A DNA stretch of 64,000 nt from Cerioporus squamosus (taxonomy: Eukaryota; Basidiomycota; Agaricomycetes; Polyporales; Polyporaceae), in assembly GCA_022592435.1 (NCBI GenBank), contig JABYQS010000161.1, positions 17,755 through 81,754 on the forward strand, in the 5' to 3' direction. Positions within the stretch are counted from its first letter, which is position 1; every line of letters begins with the position of its first letter. Under the pieces are notes generated by a model. It searched no databases. It was not told the DNA's origin and was given only the letters and a program-made list of their open reading frames with translations. The position numbers and the translations under genes are program-made. This document shows positions 46,187 through 57,700 of the stretch, piece by piece.

Positions 46187-49100
46187 ATGCCTGCTCGACG
46201 AATTCATTTGGAGAGTTACATTGCACAGGCCGAGCGAGAGGTCACTGCTGTGAAAACCCGACGCGGTCCTCGGTTTGTCCTCTGTCCTCCGGCTCCCCGT
46301 GCAATCCGCCCGAGCAACGTGGCACCCCCCCCCGCCTGCGACCTGCGGGTCTATCCCGTCCATCACGTCCGAACTCGGCTCCCCCTTTAGACCTCGGGGG
46401 TTCCGACTTCACGTTCAGGGCGTCTTTCCCCGACAAAACTCGGCCCGTGCGTTGCTTGTGCCATGTATCTGTTCTTTATCTGATGTGCATCCATCCCACA
46501 GACACCGAACGACTATCAACGAGAGTGGGTGAACACGCGTCAGGACGACTATCTGCAGGAGTTGTACCGGCTGGAAGCTGGCGAAGACTCCGCGGTATGT
46601 CGCTGTGGCAAGCCCGCTCTATGGCGCTGCTCAGAATGCATTGGGAACGGTCCTACATGTTCCCACTGTCTCCGTGATGCTCACCTGCTGCTACCCTTTC
46701 ATCGAGTCGGGTTCTGGTCACAGCAATGCTGGCGGGCCGCTTGGCTACGAACATTGGACGTCCAAGTGCATCTAGGCCATGGCAGCCATCCCTGTCCATC
46801 CCTTGCAGATCCCTCAAGCGGGCATACGACGATTCCCGGAACCCCGCCAGCTCCTACGGCCGGGGGACGCTCTTCCCAGCCATTCTCGAGCTTCTATGAC
46901 GGACCCCAGCGGCCCATCATCCCCATCCCGAGACGCCGCACACCCACCTGCCGTTCGCCATCGCCTCAGTTATCTACAGCCTCCCCGGACGTAGAGACCA
47001 CTGCGCATCTTCCCGCCGCTACCCCATCGTCTTCAGCATCGGAACTGGGTCCCGCAGACGGTCGTGGAGACGACATTCCACCGACCGATGACCCGACACA
47101 GGACGCAGAACCGGAACCATCTCGGGTGGATAGCTCTGAGGATGCACAACGGCCGCAGCGTGGACGCGACACTGAGCAGGCGGAAACTAGACCCAGGCCC
47201 GATCGGGCGGAGATTCGACCCGACCCCGACCGGGCGGAGACTCGACCCGAGCCCGGCGATCCCCTCGAAGACGCATTCTCACAACCCGCTGCAATCGGAG
47301 CCCCACAGACAGGCCGGGCGGGCGACACAGCTGGGACTGCGCCGTCCAGGATACGACCGCCCAAGCGGACGGCGGCTGACGCTGAGCTGGGAGGGGGCGA
47401 GCCTGAGTCACCCAAAGACTCGGCCGGCGGAGCCTCTGTACCGGCCGAAGACGGGGGATTCATTGAGGACGAGGAGGAGGACGCGCCGGTTGAAGAAGAC
47501 GACGATGACCTGGCGGAGACTTTGCGCTTTGTCCTCGAGCTTCACGACGTATCTGACATGCCTCGTGTGGGGGAAGAGATTCAGGAGCCATTCCCCACGA
47601 CAACCACTTCCAGAGCCACAAAGCCGCGCTACCGTTGGACTCTTATGATGGTAGTCGTTGACACCAGCGGTGTTCATGAGCTCCCTGTAGTCTTCTGCGG
47701 GTGCCCTAACGCCGCGCCTCGGGACATCCAGCTCTTGCGTCTGGGGCTCTATCCAGCCACTTGGAATTGCCCGCGGACGGCGTTTAACTTCCACGTTCTA
47801 GACGACTTTCTACTCACCAACAAGGAATGCAAGACCCCCGCTATGTCGTACTACAGTCGATTGAGGCGGATTACGTGCGACACCTTCCCACACATGGTCC
47901 CAGTGAGTAGCTTTTCCAATTCATCTGCCTGCGACTTAGTTGACTTGGACCCAACTATAGGACCGATACCGGGATCTTCTGCGAATATCCAGACAATGGA
48001 GGAACCTCAAAGCCCGCAAAAACGCCGGCACAGGCTACCCAGGGGTTGCGCCGCCCGGTCCGGGCGCATTCGCGATCAAGTGCCCGGCATGTCCTTGGCC
48101 GGGAGTCAACATGGCCCCGGGCTGGGAGTCCGATGTCGACAGGTATGCTGTAGATTGTGCATTGCGTGTATACGTCTGCAGCTTACAAGGGTGTGCAGAT
48201 GGAAGCACGCAGCCTCCGTGATTATGGATGGTAACTTTGGAGCTCAGCATCAGAAGATGAAGAACCCTCAAGACGACGTCCGCTTCGCTGATGGTCATGG
48301 CTACATGGTCACCGATGGACCTTACAAGGCGCACCTGAAGACGGCCTGCAAGCCCAAAAGACAGGTGGGCAATGCCACAGATACGATCCCCGTCTTCAAC
48401 TGACCCGTCCATCAGCAGAAACTCGAATGTAACGAGCATCGCGCGGTCATTGCTGCTGCAGCCGAGCGGGCGCCCCTTGAGGCCACAGGAATTGGAGCGG
48501 CGGCTTGTAGTCGCCATGGCTTCTTCTACCCGCACTGTGTCGTCGACTTCCAGAGAGGAGAACAGTGAGTTCAGGCCCGCTGGGTTGCTATTGCGGCTAG
48601 AGGTCGATGCTGACCATTTTCACAGACAGAAGAACATGGACTACTGTTTGTTTCAAGTCTCTGCGTTCTTGCACGGACTGCTTCTGCTTCTCGTGCTCTA
48701 CAATGTATGGTGCTTCTACTACAAGCACTTGCACTGGCGGTTCGAGAACAGCCCCGCCCTTGAATTCCCGCCAAACCTCACCATCACAGGCGGTATCTGT
48801 TACGCTTTCGAGCGTGACCTTAAACCAAAGAGCCTTAAAGGTCGTTCTGTCCAGCCGCCTGCAATATACTAGTCCAGGTTGCCTACTCCGAGGCGAACCC
48901 TAGTATAAAGCCTATGCTGAACTCTTACTAGTACGGTTCACCTTATCGAAGGGGAACACTAGTAAGATTGGGTGAAAGCGAGTATAACGAGGAACTGTTC
49001 GTTATTCGCAAAGGAGACTGAAAGCTGGGGGTCGCTCTGAGACGTCGCCCCTTATATACAAGTTGTGAAGCTGCGGAAGAATGTTCTAGTACTTGTAGAG

Positions 49101-51114
49101 AAGATTCTGGTAAGTACTACTCGTGTCCGTACTCTTCTGTAGTAGTAACAAAGAGAATGAACTAGAATATACAAGAATATTCTGGAGACTTGCCTAACTA
49201 GTAGTACAATAAGACAAACTGATCGCGTGAGAGTAAAAGTACAAGTCCGTTACTGGTAACTCCTGTGATAGTTGTAACAGTATCGGCCAATTCCACGTAC
49301 ACGCACATCGCCAGCAGTGCTATCCCCGATTCTCCCCCCACTTCATCCCAGGAGCAGGGGTCCAGCTGTCCGAGGTCATTGGAACGCTGTGGAACAAGAC
49401 TAATGATATCTCCGGAAGCACGCGGGGAATGTCCTCATCCCATCGGCAAGAGTTCATCGATGACCACATGAACGACTCAAACTGGTACAAAATTCTTCGA
49501 CTCGGTGAGTATCAGTGCTGCCCTTCTCTGTCTTTGTTCTCAAACACCCGAGCAGCCGTCGCACTTGCCCGAAAATGGAGAACAGCTTGCAAGAATGTCG
49601 GGCCCGCAATCCAGGCCTTCGACGACCTCACCAGGAACAGCCCCCCAGAGAAGGTGAAGGAGTGGACGAAGGCGGCCGAGAAGGCATCCCAGGAGCGACA
49701 CCCCAACTATGAGGCAATGGATATATATGACGTACAGAGCCGTCAACGTAAGAGTCTCCTTGCCATGAAGATTGTCAATTCCTGACGTTCACTGACGGCT
49801 TTGATTCGTTGCAGTACCCACAAAAGCCCAGATTCAACTACAACTTGTGCAGAGCGAGAACAGCCGACAGGGCGCTCAGAAGGGTGTTGCCACCTGGATT
49901 GTCTCGGGCCTCAAGCTTGAGGAGTCCAAGTGAGTAGCCGCGTTCTTTCTTTTGCTCCGGCCTTGTATTGACATCGTTGAAGGTTGGGAGTGGCTGCAAA
50001 AGCCCGAGCCCTGCTCCCTGCCAGTCCCGTGGCCGAGAAGCTAGCGTTGGAGCAAACACGCGCCAAGCTCTTCAAAGACATTGAGCGCTTTCACAAGGAC
50101 TCACGCACTTTTGTAACGGCTGATGCGCTCAATGCCTTCCTGAGTATTGCTAGGGATGCGTCCTCTCTCGGCTCACAGTGGGATGCATTTGAGCTGGCTG
50201 AACTCCAAGCCCGTCCTGATCCAGGCGAAGACGGCGATGATGGCGACGACCTCCCCGTAGTACCCGAGCGGGTACAGCTCTTCCTGCCATCGACCATTGG
50301 CGCCGCGGCATGTCGAACATACGGGCTCAGTAAGCTCGTTGAGGCCGAGCGCAAGCTGCGGATCGGACAAATGAACGATGCCCTGCACGCCGTCCGGGTC
50401 GGCATTGGCTACAAGTCTTTCCTCTACCGCCACTCCGTCCGTCCAGCGACCTCTCAACGGCAGAAGCTTCGCAGCTTTGACGACATTCATGTTGCAGACG
50501 ATGGAATACTCTCCAATGCGCGGGTATATGGGGTTGCCCGGGCTGCACTCCAGCGTCTCTATGATTCGTCCGACCCTAACGACACCGAGGAACTGAAGAC
50601 GACTCTAGCGCGCTACCGTGTTCTGGAGCGAGGCGACTTGCGAGCCAACACTGCAATCATCGAGAGCTCGGTCCGTGGTCTCAGTCATCTCCAGTTGGCG
50701 TGGTTCTGGTATCTTGACGTCGGCGCGGACATTACGGACGGGTCCTGGACGGACGAAAGTGAGTTCAATAGCACCAGTCATATCTGCACCTGCTTACGCC
50801 ATGTCTCCGAAGTGTACCGAGTTGTGTGGCTTCGGGGGTACGCGAGGAAGTTGCGCTGGGAGGAAGAGGTGGTGTTGGTTTACCTCGAGATGTTCCGGAC
50901 CGTAGAGGCCTTGGAGGTGACCTCCGACCTTTGGGAAACCAGAACGAATGGTGAGGTTACCGGGGGAGGATACGAAGCATGGGCTGCCAGGCAGTCGCAT
51001 CGCTGGCGGTCCTTGAGCTCACATGCAGCAGCCTTGTTCGAGAGAGAGAGATCGTTGTATCGTCCCCGATGCGCCTCTGCCATCATTGAGCGCAATGTAA
51101 AGATCGCTGTATGA
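46187..51114 (+). pseudogene. KDZ-superfamily transposase (copy 1) with CxC2 cysteine cluster, split by a solo LTR
   Basis: A likely start is ATG 46187, with an unresolved first intron ending at about 46500. Then exons run 46501-47902, 47961-48142, 48199-48364, 48416-48564, 48626-48797 plus 49285-49504 (one exon once the LTR is removed), 49556-49747, 49815-49929, 49983-50758 and 50813-51114. The CxC2 cluster is CRCGKPALWRCSECIGNG with CSHCLRDAHLLLPFHRVGFW. The transposase core has VIMDGNFGAQHQKM (first Asp), AACSRHGFFYPHCVVDFQRG, the second acidic position in LVLYNVWCFYYKHL, HVHAHRQQCYPRFSPHFIPG and a Glu in LSEVIGTLWNKTN. C-terminal parts (SSSHRQEFIDDHMNDSNWYK, MYRVVWLRGYARKLRWEEEV) complete it. 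An RPRPDRAE-type 10-residue repeat lies at about 47180-47250. The second Asp is Asn here, so the copy is probably inactive even without the LTR. Confidence 0.88.
48798..49279. mobile_element. Solo LTR (482 bp) of an unassigned LTR retrotransposon
   Basis: It begins TGTTACGC and ends GTTGTAACA, so the ends form TGTTAC..GTAACA inverted repeats. The 5-bp target duplication GTATC is at 48793-48797 and 49280-49284. A TATA box (TATATA, about 49053) lies inside and there is no coding sequence. It arose by recombination between two LTRs of an inserted retroelement. The orientation of the TATA box suggests plus. Removing the LTR plus one duplication joins ...GGT ATC to GGC CAA... and restores the KDZ frame. 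Confidence 0.93.
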
Positions 51115-51164
51115 TACATATGTGTGTATCATTAGAATTCATGCTATTCCTGCGACAATCGGAA

Positions 51165-51245
51165 GACATCCGAAGACAGCTTGAGGCGAACAAGAGAATC
51201 GGGTGGAGAATCGGGTGGAGAATCGGGCGGATCGGGTTTACACGA
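51165..51245. repeat. Short GAATCGGGTGGA direct repeats
   Basis: About three to four units of GAATCGGGTGGA or GATCGGG lie between the KDZ gene and the next gene (51197-51240). Small local duplication. Confidence 0.6.
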
Positions 51246-51402
51246 TCATCGGGCGCAATTGACTTCAGCAAGCCGGGGAACCGGCCAATGCAGTCCGCAT
51301 TCGCTGCAGGTGATCAGATACCGGTCCCTGCCGCCCCATGCCTAAGTTTTCACTGTCTACAAGCGCTCTCATCGTCGCTTCATTGGGTCCGTACTACAGA
51401 CC

Positions 51403-52508
51403 ATGCACAAAGCAGCTACCCTTGAGTTGCACCTCATTGCGTACAGGATTGTCCAAGCCCTTCGCAGCTACCCGGAAGACGCAGACGAGAACACACGGAC
51501 ACGGTGGGAGCACGGGCTAGGCTGCGAGATGGTGCGATCTTTCACTCGCGCGATACTGATGGTATTCATGCACGACCCCCCAGTGGAATGCTATGGGCTC
51601 TATGGGTATTTCAGTGGCCCATTCCCTTGGAAAACGGGAGGAGGATCGCGGCAGCGACCTGCCGGATGTCTTCAACCATCTTCTGCCGCACATTGAGTGG
51701 GATGGGATGAAGATCCACATCGATCTCCACAAGCTGAACCGTCAGGCCGCCATTGCAGCTTGTGACTCCAGGTACGACTTCTCAGACGGCCGGTACGGAG
51801 GGTTTGAGTGGTGGACATGGCCTTTGCTTTCCCGCGAAGATCACGACTTTCCGACTTGGTGGAAGACCCCGACGCGCTATGTGGTGAGCAATCGTGATCC
51901 ATTGTTGCGCTTTTATGCCATGCTAACGCGTTCTTAGGAGCGTCCCATGCCCGTCTTTGGCTCCGGCTCCATCCCAGCGATTGGGCAAGCTGAGGAGATC
52001 GCTAGCATCTGCCATGTGTGCCTTTCGGCCACCAATGCGGAGATCAAGCGGGAGAAAGCACACAGAAAAGATTTCTCTGCCCTGCTTACCGAGGGAAAGC
52101 ATGACTATTCGTCTGTCGTGCAGCTCCTCCGAGATAATCAAGGGGGACCGTCGACCCCTAGCATTGCACCCGGTAGGCACCCCATAACCCCCGCTTCCAG
52201 TTTTCCCCGTCTGACACATCTGAATTGTAGGCGGTACTACACAGACCTCTGAGAAGGTCGTGCGCTTTGCCGTTGGGCACAAAGTCGGAGGCTGTGTAGT
52301 AGCACCGGCCTCGGGCGAACCGTTGGGCGGACTCGGGCGGAGAGGTTCAGACGGAGGTTCGGACGGAGGCTCGGGCAGGGGTTCGGGTGGAGGCTCGGGC
52401 GGAGGTTCAGGCGGCAGCTCGGGCGGCAGCTCAGGCAAGTCTTCTGGCCGTGGGGGACTATCACACTCGAGCGGCCGTCCTAGGCGCAAGGACACAGAAC
52501 AGGTGTGA
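51403..52508 (+). CDS. Unknown protein with Gly/Ser-rich tail (304 aa, 4 exons)
   Basis: Exons 51403-51561, 51641-51883, 51938-52172 and 52231-52508 keep frame. The three introns are 79, 54 and 58 nt. The N-terminus is helical (ATLELHLIAYRIVQALRSYP). The middle is aromatic-rich (HIEWDGMKIHIDLHKLNRQA, YGGFEWWTWPLL). Then follows a charged helix (ATNAEIKREKAHRKDFSALL). The last 60 residues are a low-complexity GSGGGSGGGSGGSSGGSSGK tract with Arg and Asp. I recognise no domain. It follows the KDZ gene on the same strand by 290 bp, so it could be cargo of the same mobile region or an unrelated neighbour. The first intron is the least certain. Confidence 0.55.
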
Positions 52509-52950
52509 GAGACTACAGGACATAACAGATACATTTGTATTCCAGTCACCGGCTACTCACCGCCTGTGTAAGGCCTTTGTTCTGCGATGCTACATCTATT
52601 AGCATGAATTGGCATCTTTTAGAATTCAAATACTATGCCACATTTGCAGTACAGACGGATCAATCCCTACTCACCTCGCAGACCATCTGAGTGTCTAGAA
52701 ACCATGAGTGATATCTACCAGCAGTACGATGTCCTGCACAGACCTGCAGCATATCCCAGGCTGGTGCCTTGTTCAAGCTTCACCAGGGAGCGATGATCTT
52801 GCAATTTTGGCCTGAACAGACCTGAAACACACACATTGCCATAATGATACACAATTACCTCCATATGCTGGCCACTTCTCTGTGGTGAGTCTTTTTCATG
52901 AGACATGACCAGCTCTGTATGGAGGGTGATGGGAACGGAGCAAATTCTAT

Positions 52951-53085
52951 CTCCAGAGTAGTGGTGGGAACAGGGCGCAGTGTTGCCATGAATGTGGCGT
53001 GAACGGAGGTGGACTATCTCCAGAGTAGTGGCGGGAACGGGGCGCAGTGTTGCCATGAATGTGGCGTGAACGGAGGTATGACAAT
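52951..53085. repeat. 67-bp direct repeat, two copies
   Basis: CTCCAGAGTAGTGG starts at 52951 and 53018. Both copies contain GCGCAGTGTTGCCATGAATG and GTGGCGTGAACGGAGGT. Confidence 0.85.
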
Positions 53086-53297
53086 TTTCTCGCTCCACAA
53101 TTCACTTACCATATCATCTGCCTCTATAGAGACATTAAGTCGTAGTCATCGGACATTGAGTCATAGTCATCATTGATGTGGCTAGATATTGCTCTGCTCA
53201 TGCTAGAGTGTGACATCTGCACTGGGACAATGGTTGTTGTGCGGAGCCTGAATGATAGATAACATATGAACACCACAATGTTGGCATTGCCAGTGTG

Positions 53298-53434
53298 CAG
53301 TGATAGGAATGGGGATGCAATGTCCCATGACAGTGCTGGGAACGGGAAGGTGTTCATTGCCACCGCAGTGATAGGAACGGGGATGCAATGTCCCATGACA
53401 GTGCTGGGAACAGGCAGGTGGTCATTGCCAGTGA
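53298..53434. repeat. 68-bp direct repeat, two copies
   Basis: CAGTGATAGGAA starts at 53298 and 53366. Both copies share GGGGATGCAATGTCCCATGA and CAGTGCTGGGAAC. A GGGAACGGGG-like word also links it to the 67-bp repeat just upstream. Confidence 0.85.
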
Positions 53435-54744
53435 GTTATAGATAGCGACAGGTGGCCATTGCCATGTTTGATATTAGCCTAGCACCATCATACTAGGGAC
53501 TAGCTTTCACTATACAACATGTCATTTGCACTTGTGATAGCTTCTGTAATATGAAATGAGGCACAACATGCCCATTCACATAAAAGAAACAATAAAAACT
53601 GTTGCCATGGCTGTGTGGGTAACATAATTAGTGAAGTGGGTTAAATGTAGATGCACACTCCATGATAGCAGTATGAACACAGAAGGAATTATATTGCCAC
53701 CCTGGTAGGGCGAACAGAGTGTATTGTTACTATGGCTGTTATCTGAACCATCATACCAATGTCTACAGTTTAGTAGCTTGAACAGTGACATCCACCACTG
53801 CAAACCACGCACCAAATACATGCTCTGCTTTGCAGTTGTGATATAGTGGCTTCCCAAGAACAGGGTCTTCTTGGAATGTAAGCAATTAGATATCTATCCG
53901 CATGAGGATCCTCAAAGCTGACATATGGACAGTTGAAAGTAGATGGACCATGGCATTACATTATGCTGCAATATGGACAAATGCAGAAAGACACCAAGAA
54001 GAAGCATAGGTGCAGACTCTCCCAAGGCAAGCATATAAATGAGCTGTATCAGCACTTAGTATTAACATCAGAAACTGAGGTGTCATCATGTGCAGCACTG
54101 TCCATCTGGTGGACCAAGGGAACCATGTAACATGACGATCCTGGTAGCCACATCCAAAGTGAGCATCACTACATTAGTACTGCAGGCCAATCATGCTAAG
54201 AGATGGTGTGTAAGCGTGGGCTGCGCGGAGTACTAGCCCTTGGCATTACTAAGGGACACAGATACCAACATGCCAGCCACAATGCAAGCTGAGCTATCCC
54301 AATGCCAATGTGGCCTTAGACTGCCGCTTGCACTAGGCTGTAGCTTGCAGCACCAGGCTGTGGGCTGTAACTGTCATATTTAAGCTCTGGGCTACATTGA
54401 GCTGTCAGCATTTATAGTAAGATTTATAGCAGTGTTGTACCCTCTACATACTTCAACAATTGCATGGAGGCAAGAGAACTGCTTACAGGTGGGAGTCTTT
54501 CAAATAATTGGCTGTGGCTCTAAAGTACCGTACAGGCAACCATTCAGCACATTTGGTTGTATTTGAACGGGCAACATGTCTGGCAAGCCCTGCTGGCACC
54601 GTTTGATGTTCCTCACTGGCCATGTGGGACTGTCTGATCAAGCTCGACTGCACCACTTGAGTGCCCTTTTGTCAGTCCGTATGGGCAACTATAGTATGGT
54701 AATCTACTGAATGGGCTCCCACTTCTGCGTCTTGAGGCGTCACC

Positions 54745-57700
54745 ATGAAGAAAGCGAAGACCGGCCTGCGTTGTGCGCGCACCATGACTACTACCCCGGT
54801 CGACGAGGTCCAGTCCACCCACAACACTTACGAAGTCCGAGGCAAACACGGGAAGGGCTTGCTCACGGAACGCACAGTCGACTTCGCATGGCCCCCCAAG
54901 CGTCGCAAGGACGAACCACCCCCACTGCCCATTCTGAATCCTTGGAGCGATCCACAGGCACCGCTCGACACCCCAGGGGGTGCCCCTCCCCAGCTATTCT
55001 CCTCCGCGGGCCTCCCCACGCCTGGTCCCGAGGGCGTTATGGACACCGACCCAGTGCCCTCGTCTGTCCTTCCTGAGTTCCCGCCTGACCCCAGAGCTCA
55101 AGGCGGTGCCAAGGAATCGCGCCCACAGAAAAAAGCCAAGGTATGCCTCACCTCATTAATCCACCTTTCTGCCACTAAACCAGGATAGAAAAAACTGGGG
55201 GAGATTTTGGCTGATTGGGAGGACGCGTTCCCTACGATTCTCAACCGAATGCTGGAGCTCGAGGCCCATTCCAAGATACCTGGCTTGTGTGAGCGGTGCG
55301 CCAAGTCCCGGCACTCTATCGCTGTCGCGAGTGCGCCCACTCTCGCGCGCTTTGCATCACCTGCATCTGCGAGGAGCATGTGACATCCCCATTGCATTGG
55401 GTCGAACAATGGAATGTGAAGGGCGGTTACTTTGAGAGACAAGATCCCTCCAGCCTCGGCCATCTGTGGTATTTGGGACACTCTGGTGAGGCTTGTCCGG
55501 AGCTATTGCAGGATGGCCCAAAGCCGCGCCAGGTCACCGTCACTCACACCAACGGCATTCACGTCTGTAATATCGTCATGTGCCGCTGCCCTTCCTATCT
55601 GCCTTGGTTTGACCAGCGGCTGCTGGCTCAGCTCTTGCCTGGCACCACCAACAAGCCTAAGAGCGCGTTCACGTTCGAGGTTATGGCCGACGCTCACCTC
55701 GACACACTAATGTCCAAAAAGTCCGCTTACGATTACGTACGCAAACTTCGCCGGAGAACGAACAACTCCTGTGTGCATTCCGCCAAGGTGCGTAGTTGTG
55801 TGTGGGTAACCCCATGTTACGTATGTGTCACTTATATGAGACATAGGACCGGTACCGAGAGTTCATGATCGCGTCCAGGGTGTGGCGCCACCTGCAGATG
55901 TTGAAGCGGTGTGGCTGGTGTCATGACCTCTGTCATCCGAACTCCCCCGAGGACGTGATCGTGTTCCGATGTCTGATTTGTCCCTGGCCAGGGGTGAACC
56001 TCCCCGACGACTGGCAAAGCACCGCCATGAACTTGATGTGAGTGTGGTCACTCTCCCTACCCTCTCTGTACCTCAAGTCTCCCAGGTATCTATACACCCC
56101 CCGGTTAGGGGGCGACGGCAACCACAGCCTGCAGAAGAAAGCCAAGAAGGATGACCCCACTGACCGCAGCCTAGCTGGCGCACGAGGCTTCTTCAATGAC
56201 ATCAGGGAGCTACCCGGCTACAAGGAGAAGTATCCCAAGGAGCAGGGCAAGATTGTGAGTTCCGCAGTGGGCGTCCCCCGTGCGCACTTCTCAACAACAT
56301 GGCGCAGGTGGAAACTTGTAGCGGTTTCAAAGTCACACGTTCCCAGAAGATCGGCAAGGTTCGCTTTCTGCACATTACCGGCGTGGTAGCTGTCACCTGT
56401 ACCAGACATGGTTGCTTCTGGCCGAGGGCGGTCGTAGACCTACCGGGCGGAGAACAGTGCGTATGCCCTTCCTCCAGCCTCAGATAGTTCTGGTCTAACG
56501 CCCTTGCAGATTCATACTCATGGACCTGGCTATGGGTGGGGCTCTGGAGTGTCTGAAGAGTCTACTCGCATGGATGATGACATATGATGTCGCCTGCAGC
56601 TACCTGAAGAACATCTTGGACCGATGGGATCAGGGGGGTCTCCCCCCGCACTTGAAGCCTATAGTTGAAAAGTTACAAGTTTTGCTCCCCCAGTTACACA
56701 TGGTCGCCCACCGTGAATGGTGCCAAACCAAATTCGCAGTTTGTTACACCCCCGGTGCCAGACACACTGATGGCGAGGCCGTCGAGCCCCTCTGGGCGTC
56801 GCACAACCAGGCTGGCCGGAGCACTCAAAAGATGAACGGGGGCGCACGACATGACGCTCTGAACAACATGTTTTCGTTCTGGAACTGGCTCAAGCATGAG
56901 ACCATAGGTGAGCTCTCCCCCTCTGAGCCTCCCCAAACGACCTGACGACCCCGCGCTTAGGCAAATACCTCGCGCGCAAGCTGCAGGAGAAGTTGCGATT
57001 GCAACTTGACCAGTCAATTCACTTTGCCGCGCTCACCCTCACCGCGGGGGCTGCACGCGTCCATGCATGGTCCACCCGCGGCATGGACATGGGGGCGCCC
57101 ACACCGGTGAACTGCTGAGAGCGCAAAATGAGCCGCCTGCGCGACTTGTTTCTGCTTGCAACAGATGCCGGTGAGCTACACGGGTCACTCGCACGGTCCC
57201 GGTGGTGACTGATATGCATGCAGTTCCTACAGCAAAAAAAGAGTACAAGAAGCTTGTGGAGGAGTTCCAGACTGGGGCATCTGCGCCCGGCCTTGGCGTC
57301 AAGAGTGGCATATGCGGACAGGCCAAGACGAAGGTTCCTGGCTTGCGCGCTGAGCAAACCCTCTTCGTCAGCACAGGAATTGAAATCAACTTCCAACAGT
57401 ACGTTCAAGCCTTTGTTCGCGGGGCATATCCTGACATCATGCCAAGGGTGTCCCTTCGCGCAAGAGTGGAAACCTTCCGGCGGGCACGCCAGAACAGGGG
57501 CACGTCCGTTGATACCGTGAAGTCCCTCATGTCTGCCAAGAAGGCTCTCAGTTCCCGCCTTTCGGCGTGGCAGGTGACCCATGAAGAGGCCATGCTGGAG
57601 CTCAATGCCATCGTGGAGACCAAGGAAGTGGAAGTAGAAGAGGAGGATTCAGCGTTGCAGGACGATCACGAAGACGACCCGGACACCGCGGGGGTCCCCT

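Larger units (their letters stand above)
52509..54744. other. AT-rich non-coding region with two short tandem duplications
   Basis: This is about 2.2 kb without a supportable gene, lower in GC than the flanks. It contains two local duplications described separately (52951-53085 and 53298-53434). No transposon termini were found. Confidence 0.6.

Noticed and set aside
55275..55295. 17-nt intron GTGAGC..CAAG to explain the frame change in KDZ copy 2
   Set aside because: It is far below any plausible intron length and would delete the CxxC half of the zinc cluster.
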